From Ochrobactrum sp. BTU1 (GTDB lineage Bacteria; Pseudomonadota; Alphaproteobacteria; Rhizobiales; Rhizobiaceae), in NCBI GenBank assembly GCA_018798825.1, contig CP076354.1:1364001-1428000 (forward strand): DNA of 64,000 bases, in the 5' to 3' direction. Both the position numbers and the translations under genes were made by a program. The notes under the pieces were generated by a model, which worked only from the letters and a program-made list of their open reading frames with translations, had not been told where the DNA came from and did no database searches. This document shows, one piece after another, positions 37,154 through 47,804 of this stretch. Numbering within the stretch: the stretch's first letter is position 1; each line of letters begins with the position of its first letter.

Positions 37154-38263
37154 TCAAACAATGTTCAGCGTGACAGCCACGGGGCAATGGTCACTGGCCT
37201 TAGGACGATCCCATCCAGTCCGTGGATAACGATCAACTTCTTGTCCTGGCGGGAAAACCGTGCGCCAGGGCTGGCCCCGACGGATAATCTTCGGAATCGC
37301 ACCACCGTTTTTGTCAGCCAGAGTTGGCGACGCAAGAATGTAATCAAGCTGGCAAAGATGGCGTTCCTGCGGTCCGCGGGTGTGATAGAGCGTCCAGCGG
37401 TCCATTTCAGGGCGGCGCTCCACAAGATTGATGGCGAAGCCATCGCTCAGCAGCGTATCCAGAGCACTGGCAGCTTCCTTCACAGGCGAGAATTGATAAC
37501 CGTTCCACTCATCGCCTTCGATGATGACGCGTTCACGGTAGTCGTTGAAATCACCGCAAATGAGCCAGCGCTTACCCGAAGTGTGCCCTGCGCCAAACTT
37601 CTCTTCGATAATGTGACGGATCGCCCGCGTTTCTGCCTGTCTGACCGGCAAGGATGCAGTGCGACCATCAAGCCCGTTACGGGCACCGCCCATTGATTTC
37701 AGGTGAACAACAAAAAGCGTCAATGGCTTGCCGTCGATACGCATATCGAGACAAAGACAATCGCGCTTAAAAATGCGATCATGCGGTTCAAGTCCCAGCT
37801 CAGCAAGCACCGGCTGATAAAGATCAAGATCCTTATAGGTCAGATGCGCGTGGCTGGTGACTTCCAGCACTTCAATCCGCTGGCCATCACGCGTCGTATC
37901 GCGTGCCATCACGGCAACGTCGATGCCTCGGCTATCATTGCCGTCAATCAGATACTTATTGCGATAGCCCTGCCCGACCATCTTGAAAAGATAGCCATAT
38001 TCAAACGCATTGAGGGCAGCGAGATTATCGACTTCTTGCAGGCAAAGCACATCGGTCCGTGTTTCGGCTATTGCCAGCGCCGTCATCTGCCGTGTGTCAT
38101 CGGTATGGGCAATCGCCCGCGCCTGCTCCAGCAGACGGTATTGCGTTTCATCGCCGATCTCGAAGAGCTTGAGCGAGCGATCCTGATGCAATTCATTGCG
38201 AAAGCCGGAAAAATCAAACCGGCGCATCAGATTTTCGACATTGAAGGTTGCTATCGTAAACAT
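37154..38263 (-). CDS. Endonuclease/exonuclease/phosphatase-family protein
   Basis: A 369-residue metal-dependent phosphoesterase. It has FNVENL (7-12) with metal-site Asn, DVLCLQEVDN with catalytic Glu, GGARNGLDGR, WLICGDFNDY and the terminal SDHCPV His. The substrate could be DNA, a lipid or a nucleotide. It has no signal peptide. It is upstream of and almost touching the NUDIX gene, which suggests a common nucleotide-processing role (inference). Confidence 0.88.
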   Translation of the reverse strand: MFTIATFNVENLMRRFDFSGFRNELHQDRSLKLFEIGDETQYRLLEQARAIAHTDDTRQMTALAIAETRTDVLCLQEVDNLAALNAFEYGYLFKMVGQGYRNKYLIDGNDSRGIDVAVMARDTTRDGQRIEVLEVTSHAHLTYKDLDLYQPVLAELGLEPHDRIFKRDCLCLDMRIDGKPLTLFVVHLKSMGGARNGLDGRTASLPVRQAETRAIRHIIEEKFGAGHTSGKRWLICGDFNDYRERVIIEGDEWNGYQFSPVKEAASALDTLLSDGFAINLVERRPEMDRWTLYHTRGPQERHLCQLDYILASPTLADKNGGAIPKIIRRGQPWRTVFPPGQEVDRYPRTGWDRPKASDHCPVAVTLNIV

Positions 38264-38383
38264 GCCCGCGCAATCTCACCACTTGCGCTATGATTGGCAA
38301 GTGGTTCTTTTCAAAATTGCACAGCCGCGCTGGTTTTGATCAGAAAAGCCACCATATAAAGTCTGGAAATCAGGACACCGAAA

Positions 38384-38800
38384 ATGCTTGATAAGATACG
38401 GTACATCGCACTTTGCTCAGGTCTCTTTGCAGCAAACCTTGTTGGCAGAGCTGCAGCGGTTGACCTAAATACGCCCTACGTGCCGTCTTTGCGTCCAAGC
38501 ACGCCCCCTATCGCTGGCGGGCTGCCGCGGACTTATCAGCCACAAGCAGGATCAAGTAAGTGTTACGGCGTGGGGTGCCGCGACAGTGGCAATTACATCT
38601 CGCGCGAAGGCATCCCGATCTACAAGAATGGCGACCCGCTTCAAGTTCGCCCATCCAATCGCAAGCCTGTCACCACCTTCGGTCCAAGCAGCAACCATAT
38701 TTCATGGTGCTCAAATCGTTACCGCAGTTATCGTACGTCGGACAACACATACCAGCCCTTGGCAGGGCCGCGTACCGGCTGTAATTCGCCTTTTCAATAA
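38384..38800 (+). CDS. Exported BA14K-like small protein
   Basis: A 138-residue protein with signal peptide ending near GRAAA. The middle is Pro/Ser/Thr-rich. The C-terminal module, HISWCSNRYRSYRTSDNTYQPLAGPRTGC shortened here to ISWCSNRYRSY...TGC, matches the BA14K family first described as a Brucella immunoreactive protein. Four Cys (two in CYGVGC, two in the module) could form disulfides in the periplasm. Its occurrence is a Rhizobiales marker. A terminator follows. Confidence 0.82.
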   Translation: MLDKIRYIALCSGLFAANLVGRAAAVDLNTPYVPSLRPSTPPIAGGLPRTYQPQAGSSKCYGVGCRDSGNYISREGIPIYKNGDPLQVRPSNRKPVTTFGPSSNHISWCSNRYRSYRTSDNTYQPLAGPRTGCNSPFQ

Positions 38801-38829
38801 AAAAGCCGGGCAATGCCCGGCTCGTTTAT
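38797..38829. terminator. Bidirectional terminator
   Basis: An 8-bp stem AGCCGGGC / GCCCGGCT with a 3-base loop lies between the convergent BA14K and aminotransferase genes. On the minus strand a T6 run follows directly; on the plus strand CGTTTATTT follows. Confidence 0.88.
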
Positions 38830-38832
38830 TTC

Positions 38833-40065
38833 TTATGCTGCTTCCGATTTGGAATACGCGCGGATCAAGCGTCCCAGACGCATGATACCTTCATCAATCA
38901 TTTCATCATTAGCGCATGAATAGCTCAGACGCAGCGTATTGGCACCCGTGCCATCCGCAAAGAAGGCCTTGCCCGGCACAAATGCCACTTTCTCGCTTTC
39001 AATCGATGCGGCAAGCAATGCAGCACCGTCCATGCCCTTTGGAAGCGTGACCCAGATGAACATGCCGCCTTCCGGCTTGGTCCAGTCAGTGCCTTCCGGC
39101 ATATATTTAGCAAGTGCTTCCAGCATCTTATCGCGGCGATGCTTGTAAACGCTATGCAGCTTAGCGACTTGGCTGTCAAAACCAGTCGAAGCAACACGAT
39201 GGATGGCAATCTGGTTGATCGTCGAAGAATGAAGATCAGCCGCCTGCTTCATCAGAACCAGCTTGCGGATAACCGACTGCGAAGCAACCACGTAACCGAC
39301 GCGCAGGCCAGGTGCGAGGGTCTTCGAGAATGAGCCGCAATAGATCGTGCGGGTCTTTTCGATATCACCGCCGTGACGCGCAATATCCATCGACAGGATC
39401 GGCGCAATCGCTTCGCCGTTGTAACGCAGATACTGATAAGCAGCGTCTTCGATAATCGGCACATTCAGCTCATCAGCATCGGCCAGCAACTTCTCACGAC
39501 CTGCACGATCAACTGTTTCGCCGGTCGGGTTGCTGAAATCTGCCGAAAGATAGGCAAACTTAACCTGACCGCCGGCATTTTCCGCTGCCTGCTTATAGGA
39601 ATCCGGTGTGCGATTGCCATTCAGCGAGAGAATGTCATAGGTCGGCTCGTAGGCGTTAAACGCCTGCAACGCGCCAAGATAGGTCGGTGCCGTCACCAGT
39701 GCCGTGTCATTTGGCGAGATGAAAAGCTTGCCTAGATAGTCAAGTGCTTGCTGCGAACCGGACGTGATAAAGACGTTGTCTTCGGTACAAGGAATACCGA
39801 TCTTGGCGAGTTCACTCACCAACCAGGTGCGGAGCGGCTTGTAACCTTCAGATACCGAATATTGCAGAGCTGCATTGGCTTCAGGGCCACCAAAGATGTC
39901 CTGATAAGCGCTCTGGAATTCAGCATGTGGAAACAGCGCCGGATCGGGAATACCGCCAGCAAAGGAAATAATATCCGGACGTTCCAGCAGTTTTAGAAGT
40001 TCACGGATTTCCGAAGCGCGCATACGTTTCGAGCGCGTTGCAAATACAGTTTCCCAGTCCAACAC
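38833..40065 (-). CDS. PLP-dependent aminotransferase (class I/II)
   Basis: A 410-residue fold-type I aminotransferase. The opening DIISFAGGIPDPALFP and the PLP-lysine region CGSFSKTLAPGLRVGYV are typical of the 2-aminoadipate/LysN-like and valine-pyruvate-like group. It lacks the GntR helix-turn-helix of MocR proteins. GAGGAGA lies six bases before GTG 40065, which I prefer over the in-frame TTG that overlaps the ribosome site. Neighbouring ilvC suggests, but does not show, a role with branched-chain keto acids. Confidence 0.87.
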   Translation of the reverse strand: MLDWETVFATRSKRMRASEIRELLKLLERPDIISFAGGIPDPALFPHAEFQSAYQDIFGGPEANAALQYSVSEGYKPLRTWLVSELAKIGIPCTEDNVFITSGSQQALDYLGKLFISPNDTALVTAPTYLGALQAFNAYEPTYDILSLNGNRTPDSYKQAAENAGGQVKFAYLSADFSNPTGETVDRAGREKLLADADELNVPIIEDAAYQYLRYNGEAIAPILSMDIARHGGDIEKTRTIYCGSFSKTLAPGLRVGYVVASQSVIRKLVLMKQAADLHSSTINQIAIHRVASTGFDSQVAKLHSVYKHRRDKMLEALAKYMPEGTDWTKPEGGMFIWVTLPKGMDGAALLAASIESEKVAFVPGKAFFADGTGANTLRLSYSCANDEMIDEGIMRLGRLIRAYSKSEAA

Positions 40066-40290
40066 GGGAAATCTCCTCAATACGGTGGAGGCAAAGCCTC
40101 CTCAAACCTTGCCAGATAAAGTTCTAGCGATAGCGCAATTTATTGCTAACGAGAACACTTTCTTCCATGCTGAGACGGAATAAAGATATTCTGAATTGTT
40201 TTGGCCAAATGACGCACAAAACACAAATTCCAAAAGCATCCGACGATCTTTTCGTGCGCTACATTTCACACGACCAAATCCCTATGCATG

Positions 40291-40319
40291 AAAGGGGCGT
40301 AAGAAACGCCCCCTTTTTG
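40291..40319 (+). terminator. Plus-strand terminator without an annotated gene
   Basis: A 7-bp stem GGGGCGT / ACGCCCC with a 5-base loop is followed by CCTTTTTG. No credible plus-strand gene lies upstream back to the aminotransferase start at 40065. It may end a short RNA transcribed from the 40070-40290 gap. Confidence 0.6.
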
Positions 40320-40366
40320 TCTGATCATCGAGCACCTAAAATCTGATGAGATTCTGACTTATGGCC

Positions 40367-40551
40367 GACGCATCGTCCCAAAAATCGTTTTCGACTTTTG
40401 GACAGATCGATGCGTCTATCTTAAAATTAGAGCGACCTTTGTGCGCCCATTCGGGCGCACGGCGCTCTACTCGAAAATGGCGTTTTGTGAGAACCGGAGC
40501 GGAGCGTACATAAAGTACGTGAGCCTAGGTAAGCGAAACAAAGCGCCATTT
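40367..40551. repeat. Tandem of three palindromic intergenic elements
   Basis: Three adjacent palindromes. One is GACGCATCG / CGATGCGTC (40367-40416). The second is TAGAGCG / CGCTCTA with inner GTGCGCCC / GGGCGCAC (40428-40469). The third is AAATGGCGTTTTGT / ACAAAGCGCCATTT with inner CGTAC / GTACG (40475-40551). Such mosaics are typical of Rhizobiales (RIME, Bru-RS elements). The region lies directly downstream of ilvC and may fold in its 3' tail. It fills most of the 518-base gap between ilvC and the aminotransferase gene. Confidence 0.7.
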
Positions 40552-40583
40552 GCAGACGGCCAGAGTCTGAATATCGCAGATTT

Positions 40584-41669
<1,086 letters not shown>

Positions 41670-42311
41670 TTATGCCCCGTAAAGAGCGAAAAACTGCTTT
41701 GTGGCACGCCGGGCGTCCCGGATGACCACTTCGTCAGTCAGTTCCAGCCGGTCGCCAAGCAGCAACCGGATCTGCATGTCCCGAACGACAAGTCCGAAAA
41801 ATGCACGAAAAGCTTCGTCGATATCGTCAAAAGCCAAAAGCTTTGCTTCCTGACCCATTTCAAGGATCGGCTTGAGACGCTTTGCCATCGCCACCGGACC
41901 ATTGGCGAGAACGATGTCACCAAGTGCCGATTTGCCCGATGCCGTGTGGCTGACAGCCAGACGGTTCAATGCAATCGATGTTGGACCAGACAGCACCAGC
42001 AGCCAGTCACGCGCAAAATGTTCAAGGCTTGAGAAAAGCGATTCCGCGTCAAGCTTCTCGCGAGCTACCGGCACGACACGAACCTTCGATGCCTGCCAGC
42101 GAACCATTGCGGTTAGCAGACCATCGCGATCGCCAAACCATTTATAAAGGCTTTCCTTGGAGCAATTGGCAGCACGCGCAATGCTCGCCGTCGTCAAAGC
42201 GCGGTCCCCGCCTTCGACAAGAAGGCGCAACGCCTGCTCCAGAACATCGTTCTGACGCGGCGAAAAAGACGGCTGCTTCTGAGCCTGCAATTCGTCGCTT
42301 TTATCAGTCAC
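41670..42311 (-). CDS. TetR-family transcriptional regulator
   Basis: A 213-residue TetR repressor with an N-terminal helix-turn-helix (~20-66: LTTASIARAANCSKESLYKWFGDRDGLL) and an all-helical ligand domain. The start is GTG at 42311, with GGAGG nine bases upstream. A perfect 14-bp palindrome (42331-42344) lies 20 bases before the start, so it probably represses itself. It is upstream of ilvC on the same strand and might also affect ilvC by read-through. Ligand unknown. Confidence 0.88.
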   Translation of the reverse strand: MTDKSDELQAQKQPSFSPRQNDVLEQALRLLVEGGDRALTTASIARAANCSKESLYKWFGDRDGLLTAMVRWQASKVRVVPVAREKLDAESLFSSLEHFARDWLLVLSGPTSIALNRLAVSHTASGKSALGDIVLANGPVAMAKRLKPILEMGQEAKLLAFDDIDEAFRAFFGLVVRDMQIRLLLGDRLELTDEVVIRDARRATKQFFALYGA

Positions 42312-42330
42312 GGATCAATCCCTCCACCTT

Positions 42331-42344
42331 GTACCGTACGGTAC
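42331..42344. promoter_or_regulatory. Operator palindrome before the TetR gene
   Basis: GTACCGTACGGTAC is a perfect 14-bp palindrome immediately upstream of the TetR gene's ribosome site. Size and place fit a TetR-family operator for autoregulation. Confidence 0.65.
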
Positions 42345-42484
42345 GGTTCCGTTTATTAATCTGTGCTTGTGAGACCGTCAAGCAGGATTTTTCAACAAGA
42401 TGGAAGATTTTAGAATTGCGATCCGAGCACCGCTTGGAGCTTCGTTTCGACAACTGGAAAGAAGCAAACAAATTCAAAAAGAAG

Positions 42485-42520
42485 GGGCGCCTTCCGGAAT
42501 CAACTTCTCAGAAGGCGCCC
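42485..42520 (-). terminator. Rho-independent terminator of kup
   Basis: A 10-bp stem GGGCGCCTTC / GAAGGCGCCC. On the minus strand it is followed by CTTCTTTTTG. It separates kup from the TetR gene. Confidence 0.85.
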
Positions 42521-42550
42521 TTTAAAAACATGGATATCTGGCTTCATGCC

Positions 42551-44530
42551 TTAGAGATTAACTTGCGTGCCTATTTCCACAACACGACCTGTTGGGATCT
42601 GGAAATATTCCGTCGCATCAGAGGCCGTACGAGCAAGCAGGATGAAAAGCTTATCCTGCCAGAGCGGCAAACCGGAATGTGCGGAAGCCTTGAGCCAGCG
42701 ACGTGACAGGAAGAAAGACGTCGTCATGATGTCGAACTTCCAGCCGAGTTTTCGGCAAAGTCCCAGCGCTCGCGGAATATTCGGTTGCTGCATATAGCCA
42801 AATGTCAGCGTGACCTGCATGAAGCGTTCATTGAACTGCGAAACACGCGCACGGTCAGCACTCGACACCCAAGGCTTGGAAGCCGTTACAACAGTCAGAA
42901 TAACATTGTTCTGGTGCAGAACCTTATAGTGCTTGAGACTATGCATGAGTGCCGTCGGCGCGCTCTTGGGATCACCTGTCAGAAACACAGCCGTTCCCGG
43001 AACAATTGTCGGCGGACGCTTGTTCATCTGCTCGACGATGAGATCGAGCGGCACCTCCGCCTTGCGTGTCTTTTGGAACAGGTGGCGCGTGCCGCGCACC
43101 CATGTCCACATGATGACCACAAGAATAAGCGCAAAGGTTATCGACGCCCAGCCGCCATCATGCACCTTGATGATATTGGCGCTGAAGAACATCACATCAA
43201 TGACCAGAAAGCCTGCGATCAAGGGAGCAGCGCGGCTGACACGCCAGTTCCAGATGCGAGTCATGACAAAATAAAGAAGACCGGTCGTGACCAGCATATT
43301 GCCCGTCACGGCGATACCGTAAGCAGATGCCAGATTGTTCGACTTCTCAAACCCGAGAACGAGAATGATGACCGTAAGACCAAGCAGCAGATTGACGCGC
43401 GGAATGTAGATTTGTCCGTGCAGTTTTTCCGACGTGTGCTGGATTTCAAGACGCGGCAGAATGTTAAGCTGAACCGCCTGACGCGCCACAGAAAACGCGC
43501 CGCTGATGACGGCCTGACTGGCAATCACAGTGGCAGCTGTCGCCAGAAGCACCATCGGCCAGAGCGCAAAATCCGGCATCATCTGGAAGAAAGGCAACGC
43601 CGCCGCTTCACCATGGGACAACACGAATGCCGCCTGTCCGAAATAGTTAAGTAGAAGGCACGGAAACACAATCCAAAGCCAAGCTCGAACGATTGGCTTA
43701 CGGCCAAAATGACCGAGATCAGCGTAAAGCGCTTCAGCGCCTGTCATGGCAAGAAAGACTGCGCCTACAGTAATGAAGGCGACACCGGGGCTCACGACAA
43801 GAAAACGCAGGGCATAATAAGGATTAAGCGCTGCCATTACTGTCGGATCGTCAAAAATATGCCAAAGACCGGACGCACCGAGGGCCAGAAACCACACCGC
43901 CATGATCGGCCCGAAAACAATCGCAACCTTGCCCGTTCCGTACTTCTGGATTGAGAAAAGAACCACGAGAATAACCACGGTAATGGGCACCACAAAGGGC
44001 GTCATATGGGGCGCAACAATCTGCACCCCTTCCACCGCAGACAACACCGAAATCGCAGGCGTAATGACCGCATCGCCAAAGAACAGCGCCGCTCCGCAAA
44101 TACCAGCTGCCAGAACGATGTCGGGCCGCCCTTTAAGGGCAGCCCTTACCAAAGCCATCAAAGAGAGAATGCCGCCTTCGCCATTATTGTCGGCACGCAG
44201 CACGAAGATCACATATTTCACCGTCACAACGAGCAGAAGCGCCCAGAAGATCAGAGAAACGACACCCAGAATATCACTTCTGGAAAGAAACCCATCCGAA
44301 GTTGCCGCGTGCAATGCTTCGCGGAAGGCGTAGATCGGGCTCGTACCAATATCACCATAAACGACGCCGAGAGCACCGAGCACCAGCATCTTCATACTGT
44401 CATGGGAATGGTCGTTTTCTTCCGAAGCAATCGAGTTCTCTGGAGAAACGCCAGCAGGCAGCGTATTTTGAGAACCCGCCTGCGCATCTCCTGCGACTGG
44501 CGTGTTCTTATCTGGTTGCTCGCTGCTCAT
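42551..44530 (-). CDS. kup: Potassium uptake protein Kup
   Basis: A 659-residue K+:H+ symporter. It has a polar N-terminal tail (~1-45), the GALGVVYGDIGTSPIYAFREAL signature near 52-73, about twelve helices, and a ~150-residue cytosolic C-terminus. It supports potassium uptake, especially at low pH. The gene is monocistronic, with its own terminator. The 352 bases upstream to pdxJ contain no gene. Confidence 0.95.
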   Translation of the reverse strand: MSSEQPDKNTPVAGDAQAGSQNTLPAGVSPENSIASEENDHSHDSMKMLVLGALGVVYGDIGTSPIYAFREALHAATSDGFLSRSDILGVVSLIFWALLLVVTVKYVIFVLRADNNGEGGILSLMALVRAALKGRPDIVLAAGICGAALFFGDAVITPAISVLSAVEGVQIVAPHMTPFVVPITVVILVVLFSIQKYGTGKVAIVFGPIMAVWFLALGASGLWHIFDDPTVMAALNPYYALRFLVVSPGVAFITVGAVFLAMTGAEALYADLGHFGRKPIVRAWLWIVFPCLLLNYFGQAAFVLSHGEAAALPFFQMMPDFALWPMVLLATAATVIASQAVISGAFSVARQAVQLNILPRLEIQHTSEKLHGQIYIPRVNLLLGLTVIILVLGFEKSNNLASAYGIAVTGNMLVTTGLLYFVMTRIWNWRVSRAAPLIAGFLVIDVMFFSANIIKVHDGGWASITFALILVVIMWTWVRGTRHLFQKTRKAEVPLDLIVEQMNKRPPTIVPGTAVFLTGDPKSAPTALMHSLKHYKVLHQNNVILTVVTASKPWVSSADRARVSQFNERFMQVTLTFGYMQQPNIPRALGLCRKLGWKFDIMTTSFFLSRRWLKASAHSGLPLWQDKLFILLARTASDATEYFQIPTGRVVEIGTQVNL

Positions 44531-44882
44531 ATGCAGACACCTCGTGAGGTCGTAAGTATCGGGATTGGATATCAGAGCGCCTGGGAGTTAAACAAACCGT
44601 CAACAGCTAGGGAATACATGATCGCTGCAAAGGTTCCCATGCAAGTTCGGTATCAGTCAAATGCCTGAAGTGTCAAAGTTAAACTCTTTAAAGAAAAGTA
44701 GGCTAACTCACCGCTGAAGCGTGAAGCTCGGACTGCGGAAAACTTCATGTATGCTTCCCTCAAATGACCCAGCGCACCTCGGAGCGTGGTTATTCTGTGG
44801 CGGGCGGTCTATATCTTGTCACGCCCGCGCACAAATGCAGATTTCGCAAAGCTCCATTGTCAGCCATGCATTTTCGTAAAGC
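44531..44882. other. Gene-free gap upstream of kup
   Basis: No frame with ribosome site and no strong hairpin was seen. It should hold the kup promoter. A long plus-strand frame here runs into the pdxJ antisense strand and has no family similarity. No K+-linked riboswitch motif was recognised. Confidence 0.5.
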
Positions 44883-45623
44883 CTATCCAGCCAAGGCTGC
44901 AATGTATCGGCTAACGGTCACCGGCATACCATACATTAAAGCATCTGCGGTCAGACCGTGCCCAATCGACACTTCGCTTAACTGCGGTACACGTTTCACC
45001 AAAGCTGGGAGATTTTCAACTGTCAGATCGTGCCCTGCATTGATTGCGAGCCCGAGCGCCGTTGCTGCATCTGCAGCTTTGCCGAGACGGCTCAGTTCCT
45101 GTGTAGCGGCAGCCGGATCATCATAAGTCGCTCCATATGGGCCCGTATAGAGCTCAATGCGGTCTGCGCCAATTGCCTTGGCCTTTTCGTAACCAAGCGG
45201 ATCAGGGTCAGCAAATAACGATACACGCATTCCCTTTGATTTCAGCCGCTGAACGATCGGTTCCAGGAAATCGGATTTGGTTTCAAAGTCCCAACCGTGA
45301 TCGGAAGTTGCCTGCATCGGATCATCAGGAACCAACGTCACCTGCTCAGGTTGATGCTTTTCAACCAGTTCCAGAAAGGCTTCTGTTGGAAAGCCTTCAA
45401 TGTTGAACTCAGCCTGCGGGTATTCATCATCGATCAATGCGCGGATATCGCCAAGATCGGTAAAACGAATATGACGCTGATCAGGACGCGGATGCACCGT
45501 CAAGCCAGCCGCTCCTGCTGCAAGCGCCGCTCGTCCTAGACCGGTCACACTCGGCCAAGGAAGATCTCGCCGATTACGCAACATGGCTATAGCGTTGAGA
45601 TTGACGGACAATTTTGCAGGCAT
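44883..45623 (-). CDS. pdxJ: Pyridoxine 5'-phosphate synthase
   Basis: A 246-residue TIM barrel that joins deoxyxylulose phosphate and 3-amino-2-oxopropyl phosphate to make pyridoxine phosphate. It has the opening [40 protein letters not shown], the catalytic His in HPRPDQRHI, and [18 protein letters not shown] at 45623 has AAGGAG nine bases before it and gives the standard family length; a 76-residue upstream extension is rejected. Confidence 0.96.
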   Translation of the reverse strand: MPAKLSVNLNAIAMLRNRRDLPWPSVTGLGRAALAAGAAGLTVHPRPDQRHIRFTDLGDIRALIDDEYPQAEFNIEGFPTEAFLELVEKHQPEQVTLVPDDPMQATSDHGWDFETKSDFLEPIVQRLKSKGMRVSLFADPDPLGYEKAKAIGADRIELYTGPYGATYDDPAAATQELSRLGKAADAATALGLAINAGHDLTVENLPALVKRVPQLSEVSIGHGLTADALMYGMPVTVSRYIAALAG

Positions 45624-45807
45624 AGAGCTTCGCTCCTTCAATTCGATATGAGGCTTTATATCGTCAGCCATTGAAAAGTGTGAGTGTTTTCCTGTCACAC
45701 CTCGAACCAATATAGGGATTGCTAATTTTGAAGGCCTGCCGCAACCTTTATCCCCTGAGAGGCGTTTTAGTGAAATAACACGACGTTCTAAGAACCGGAG
45801 GTCAACG

Positions 45808-46206
45808 ATGCGCAACGAGGACATTCCTGTCATCCGTCGCATTCCAACCAATCGTGAAGATGTCTTTGCTTTTGCTATCGAGGGCCATCTCGATGATGCT
45901 TCTCTCGAAAATCTTTATGGACTGCTCGATGCAGCCTATGAAGGCCATGATGAAATCGACCTGCTCATCCGCCTGACCGGCTATGACGGCGTGGATTGGG
46001 GTTCAGCATTTTCGGAGAGCATGTTGTCGATGCGTGCAAAATCTCTGCGTCACCTTCGACGTTATGCCATTGTTGGCGGCCCGCTATGGATACAGGCAAG
46101 CGTCACGCTCATGCAGCCGTTTCTGTCCATCGAAATGAAGACATTCGAATCCGAAGATGAGCCCAAAGCTTGGGAGTGGCTAAGCGCCGAACCAGCGGAA
46201 CAATGA
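45808..46206 (+). CDS. SpoIIAA-like (STAS-fold) protein
   Basis: A 132-residue protein of the SpoIIAA-like family (DUF3478 type). A strand-helix pattern is visible: [37 protein letters not shown], and [13 protein letters not shown]. The C-terminal AWEWL is typical. Members are soluble, lipid- or partner-binding proteins of poorly known role. GGAGGT precedes the ATG. It ends exactly where the helicase gene on the other strand ends (no gap). Confidence 0.82.
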   Translation: MRNEDIPVIRRIPTNREDVFAFAIEGHLDDASLENLYGLLDAAYEGHDEIDLLIRLTGYDGVDWGSAFSESMLSMRAKSLRHLRRYAIVGGPLWIQASVTLMQPFLSIEMKTFESEDEPKAWEWLSAEPAEQ

Positions 46207-47328
46207 TTATTTTACAATTGTCAGCTGTTCGGCTGCACGCGTGATTGCGGTGTAAAGCCAGCGCTCGCGCGTGTCGCGGAAAGCATAGCTTTCATCGAAC
46301 AGCACGACATTGTCCCACTGTGAACCCTGCGCCTTGTGAACCGTCAGTGCATAACCGTAATCAAAATCATCGAAACGCTTCTTGGTCTGCCAAGGAATTT
46401 CAGCATCCGGGTCCTCAAACTGCGCTTTGAGCAGTTTGATCTTGGCGACGCCTCGGTCTTCGTCTTCGGGCGAGACCAGCAAATTAATTCCCGGTTTCAC
46501 TGTTTCCTTGGACGAGGTCATTACCTTCCAGAGAGAGCCGTTCAGAAGCCCCTTGGCCGGATCGTTGCGCAGGCAAACCAGCTTATCGCCGGCCTGGGGG
46601 TATTCCGCAGTAAAACCCTTCAACTCGCGCAGCCGCTGATTATAGCGCTTGCGTGTACGGTTGGTGCCAACGAGAACCTGATCGGCAGAAAGAACCAGAT
46701 CCTGATTGACCTCAGATTTGGAAATAACTTTCGCTCTTCCCTCATCGCCATAAGCAAGCTCACGACCCTCACGCACGTCAAGCGCCATACGGATGATCGG
46801 GTTATCGCGTGCCTGACGATGAATTTCCGTCAGCAGATAATCCGGTTCGTGCTCAGTAAAAAAACCGCCGCCCGAAATCGGCGGCAACTGTCCCGGATCA
46901 CCCAGCACCAGAATAGGTGTGCCAAATGTCATCAGATCGCGACCGAGCTGCTCATCAACCATGGAACATTCGTCCACAACAATCAGAGCCGCCTTGGCCA
47001 CCGGGCTTTGACGGTTAAGCGAAAATGTCGGGGCGATAGACGTCTTACCGGTTGTTTCGTCTTCAATCGCTTCTTCACCGCGCGGCCGATAGATCAGTGA
47101 ATGCAGCGTGCGCGCATTGTTTGCGCCCTTGGAGCGTAGCACCTGCGCGGCCTTGCCGGTGAAGGCTGCAAACTGCACATCACCATCCACATGCTCGGCA
47201 AAATAACGCGCAAGCGTGGTTTTGCCTGTGCCAGCATAACCAAACAGCCTGAAGATAGGGGAACGCCCTTCCTTCAGCCACTTGCCAACGGCTTTTAAAG
47301 CCTGATCCTGTTCCGGTGAAAACTGCAT
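46207..47328 (-). CDS. RecD-like ATP-dependent DNA helicase (AAA_30/UvrD_C_2)
   Basis: A 373-residue SF1 helicase. It has Walker A FGYAGTGKTT (29-38), Walker B IVVDECSMVDEQ, LVLGDPGQLPPI, a Q-like TEIHRQARDNP, and C-terminal YALTVHKAQGSQWDNVV and YTAITRAAEQL. It resembles the stand-alone RecD-like exodeoxyribonuclease V alpha proteins, with no RecBC partner here. The start at 47328 has only a weak CAGGG; a 31-residue upstream extension begins with a hydrophobic, unrelated stretch. Confidence 0.88.
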   Translation of the reverse strand: MQFSPEQDQALKAVGKWLKEGRSPIFRLFGYAGTGKTTLARYFAEHVDGDVQFAAFTGKAAQVLRSKGANNARTLHSLIYRPRGEEAIEDETTGKTSIAPTFSLNRQSPVAKAALIVVDECSMVDEQLGRDLMTFGTPILVLGDPGQLPPISGGGFFTEHEPDYLLTEIHRQARDNPIIRMALDVREGRELAYGDEGRAKVISKSEVNQDLVLSADQVLVGTNRTRKRYNQRLRELKGFTAEYPQAGDKLVCLRNDPAKGLLNGSLWKVMTSSKETVKPGINLLVSPEDEDRGVAKIKLLKAQFEDPDAEIPWQTKKRFDDFDYGYALTVHKAQGSQWDNVVLFDESYAFRDTRERWLYTAITRAAEQLTIVK

Positions 47329-47552
47329 ACCCTGTTCAGACAGGATTCGGCACTTAAAGACAAGTGAATAGGAGAACAAAACAGCATCAAAGCTATGAGG
47401 CCACACAAAACAAACCATCAATGTTAGCTAATAAACGAGGCGATTATATTGAAGAATTAATTAGTAATGCAAATAATTATAAGTACCTTTAATCGTATTC
47501 ATCATAACTTAATAAATCATATTCAGTATAAACTTATAGAAGGAGTTCAATC

Positions 47553-47804
47553 ATGATGCTTCTTGTTTTTACAGTTTTGGCACTTTCATTAGTTTTCGCA
47601 TGGTTCGGGCGTCAGTCCGTTGCAATATTTCTTGCCGTTCTCTGCCTTGCATTGGGCGTAAAACAGTTTCTTTGGGAAATATATAGTTCTGAATACGGCT
47701 ATCGGATGCCTTGGATTCAAACAGAAGTGGTCGATCAGCCTAAGCCGCAACAGTTCGCTTCTGCTTTCACGCCGAGTTTAAAATCTGATGGAGCAGCAGC
47801 ATGA
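47553..47804 (+). CDS. Small membrane protein upstream of DsbB (DUF5993-like)
   Basis: An 83-residue protein with two hydrophobic segments (~1-15 and ~22-38) and a polar C-terminal tail with Pro and Gln. AAGGAG is seven bases before the ATG. Its stop overlaps the DsbB start (ATGA), so the two are surely co-translated. DUF5993-type small proteins beside DsbB-like genes are known to me, but I am not certain of membership. It may be an accessory or chaperone of the DsbB protein. Confidence 0.72.
   Translation: MMLLVFTVLALSLVFAWFGRQSVAIFLAVLCLALGVKQFLWEIYSSEYGYRMPWIQTEVVDQPKPQQFASAFTPSLKSDGAAA

Noticed and set aside
42785..43654. 289-codon frame opposite kup
   Set aside because: Shadow frame; kup has full family motifs on the minus strand.
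45624..45851. 76-residue N-terminal extension of PdxJ
   Set aside because: It overlaps the divergent SpoIIAA-like gene start, lacks family similarity, and the inner ATG has AAGGAG.
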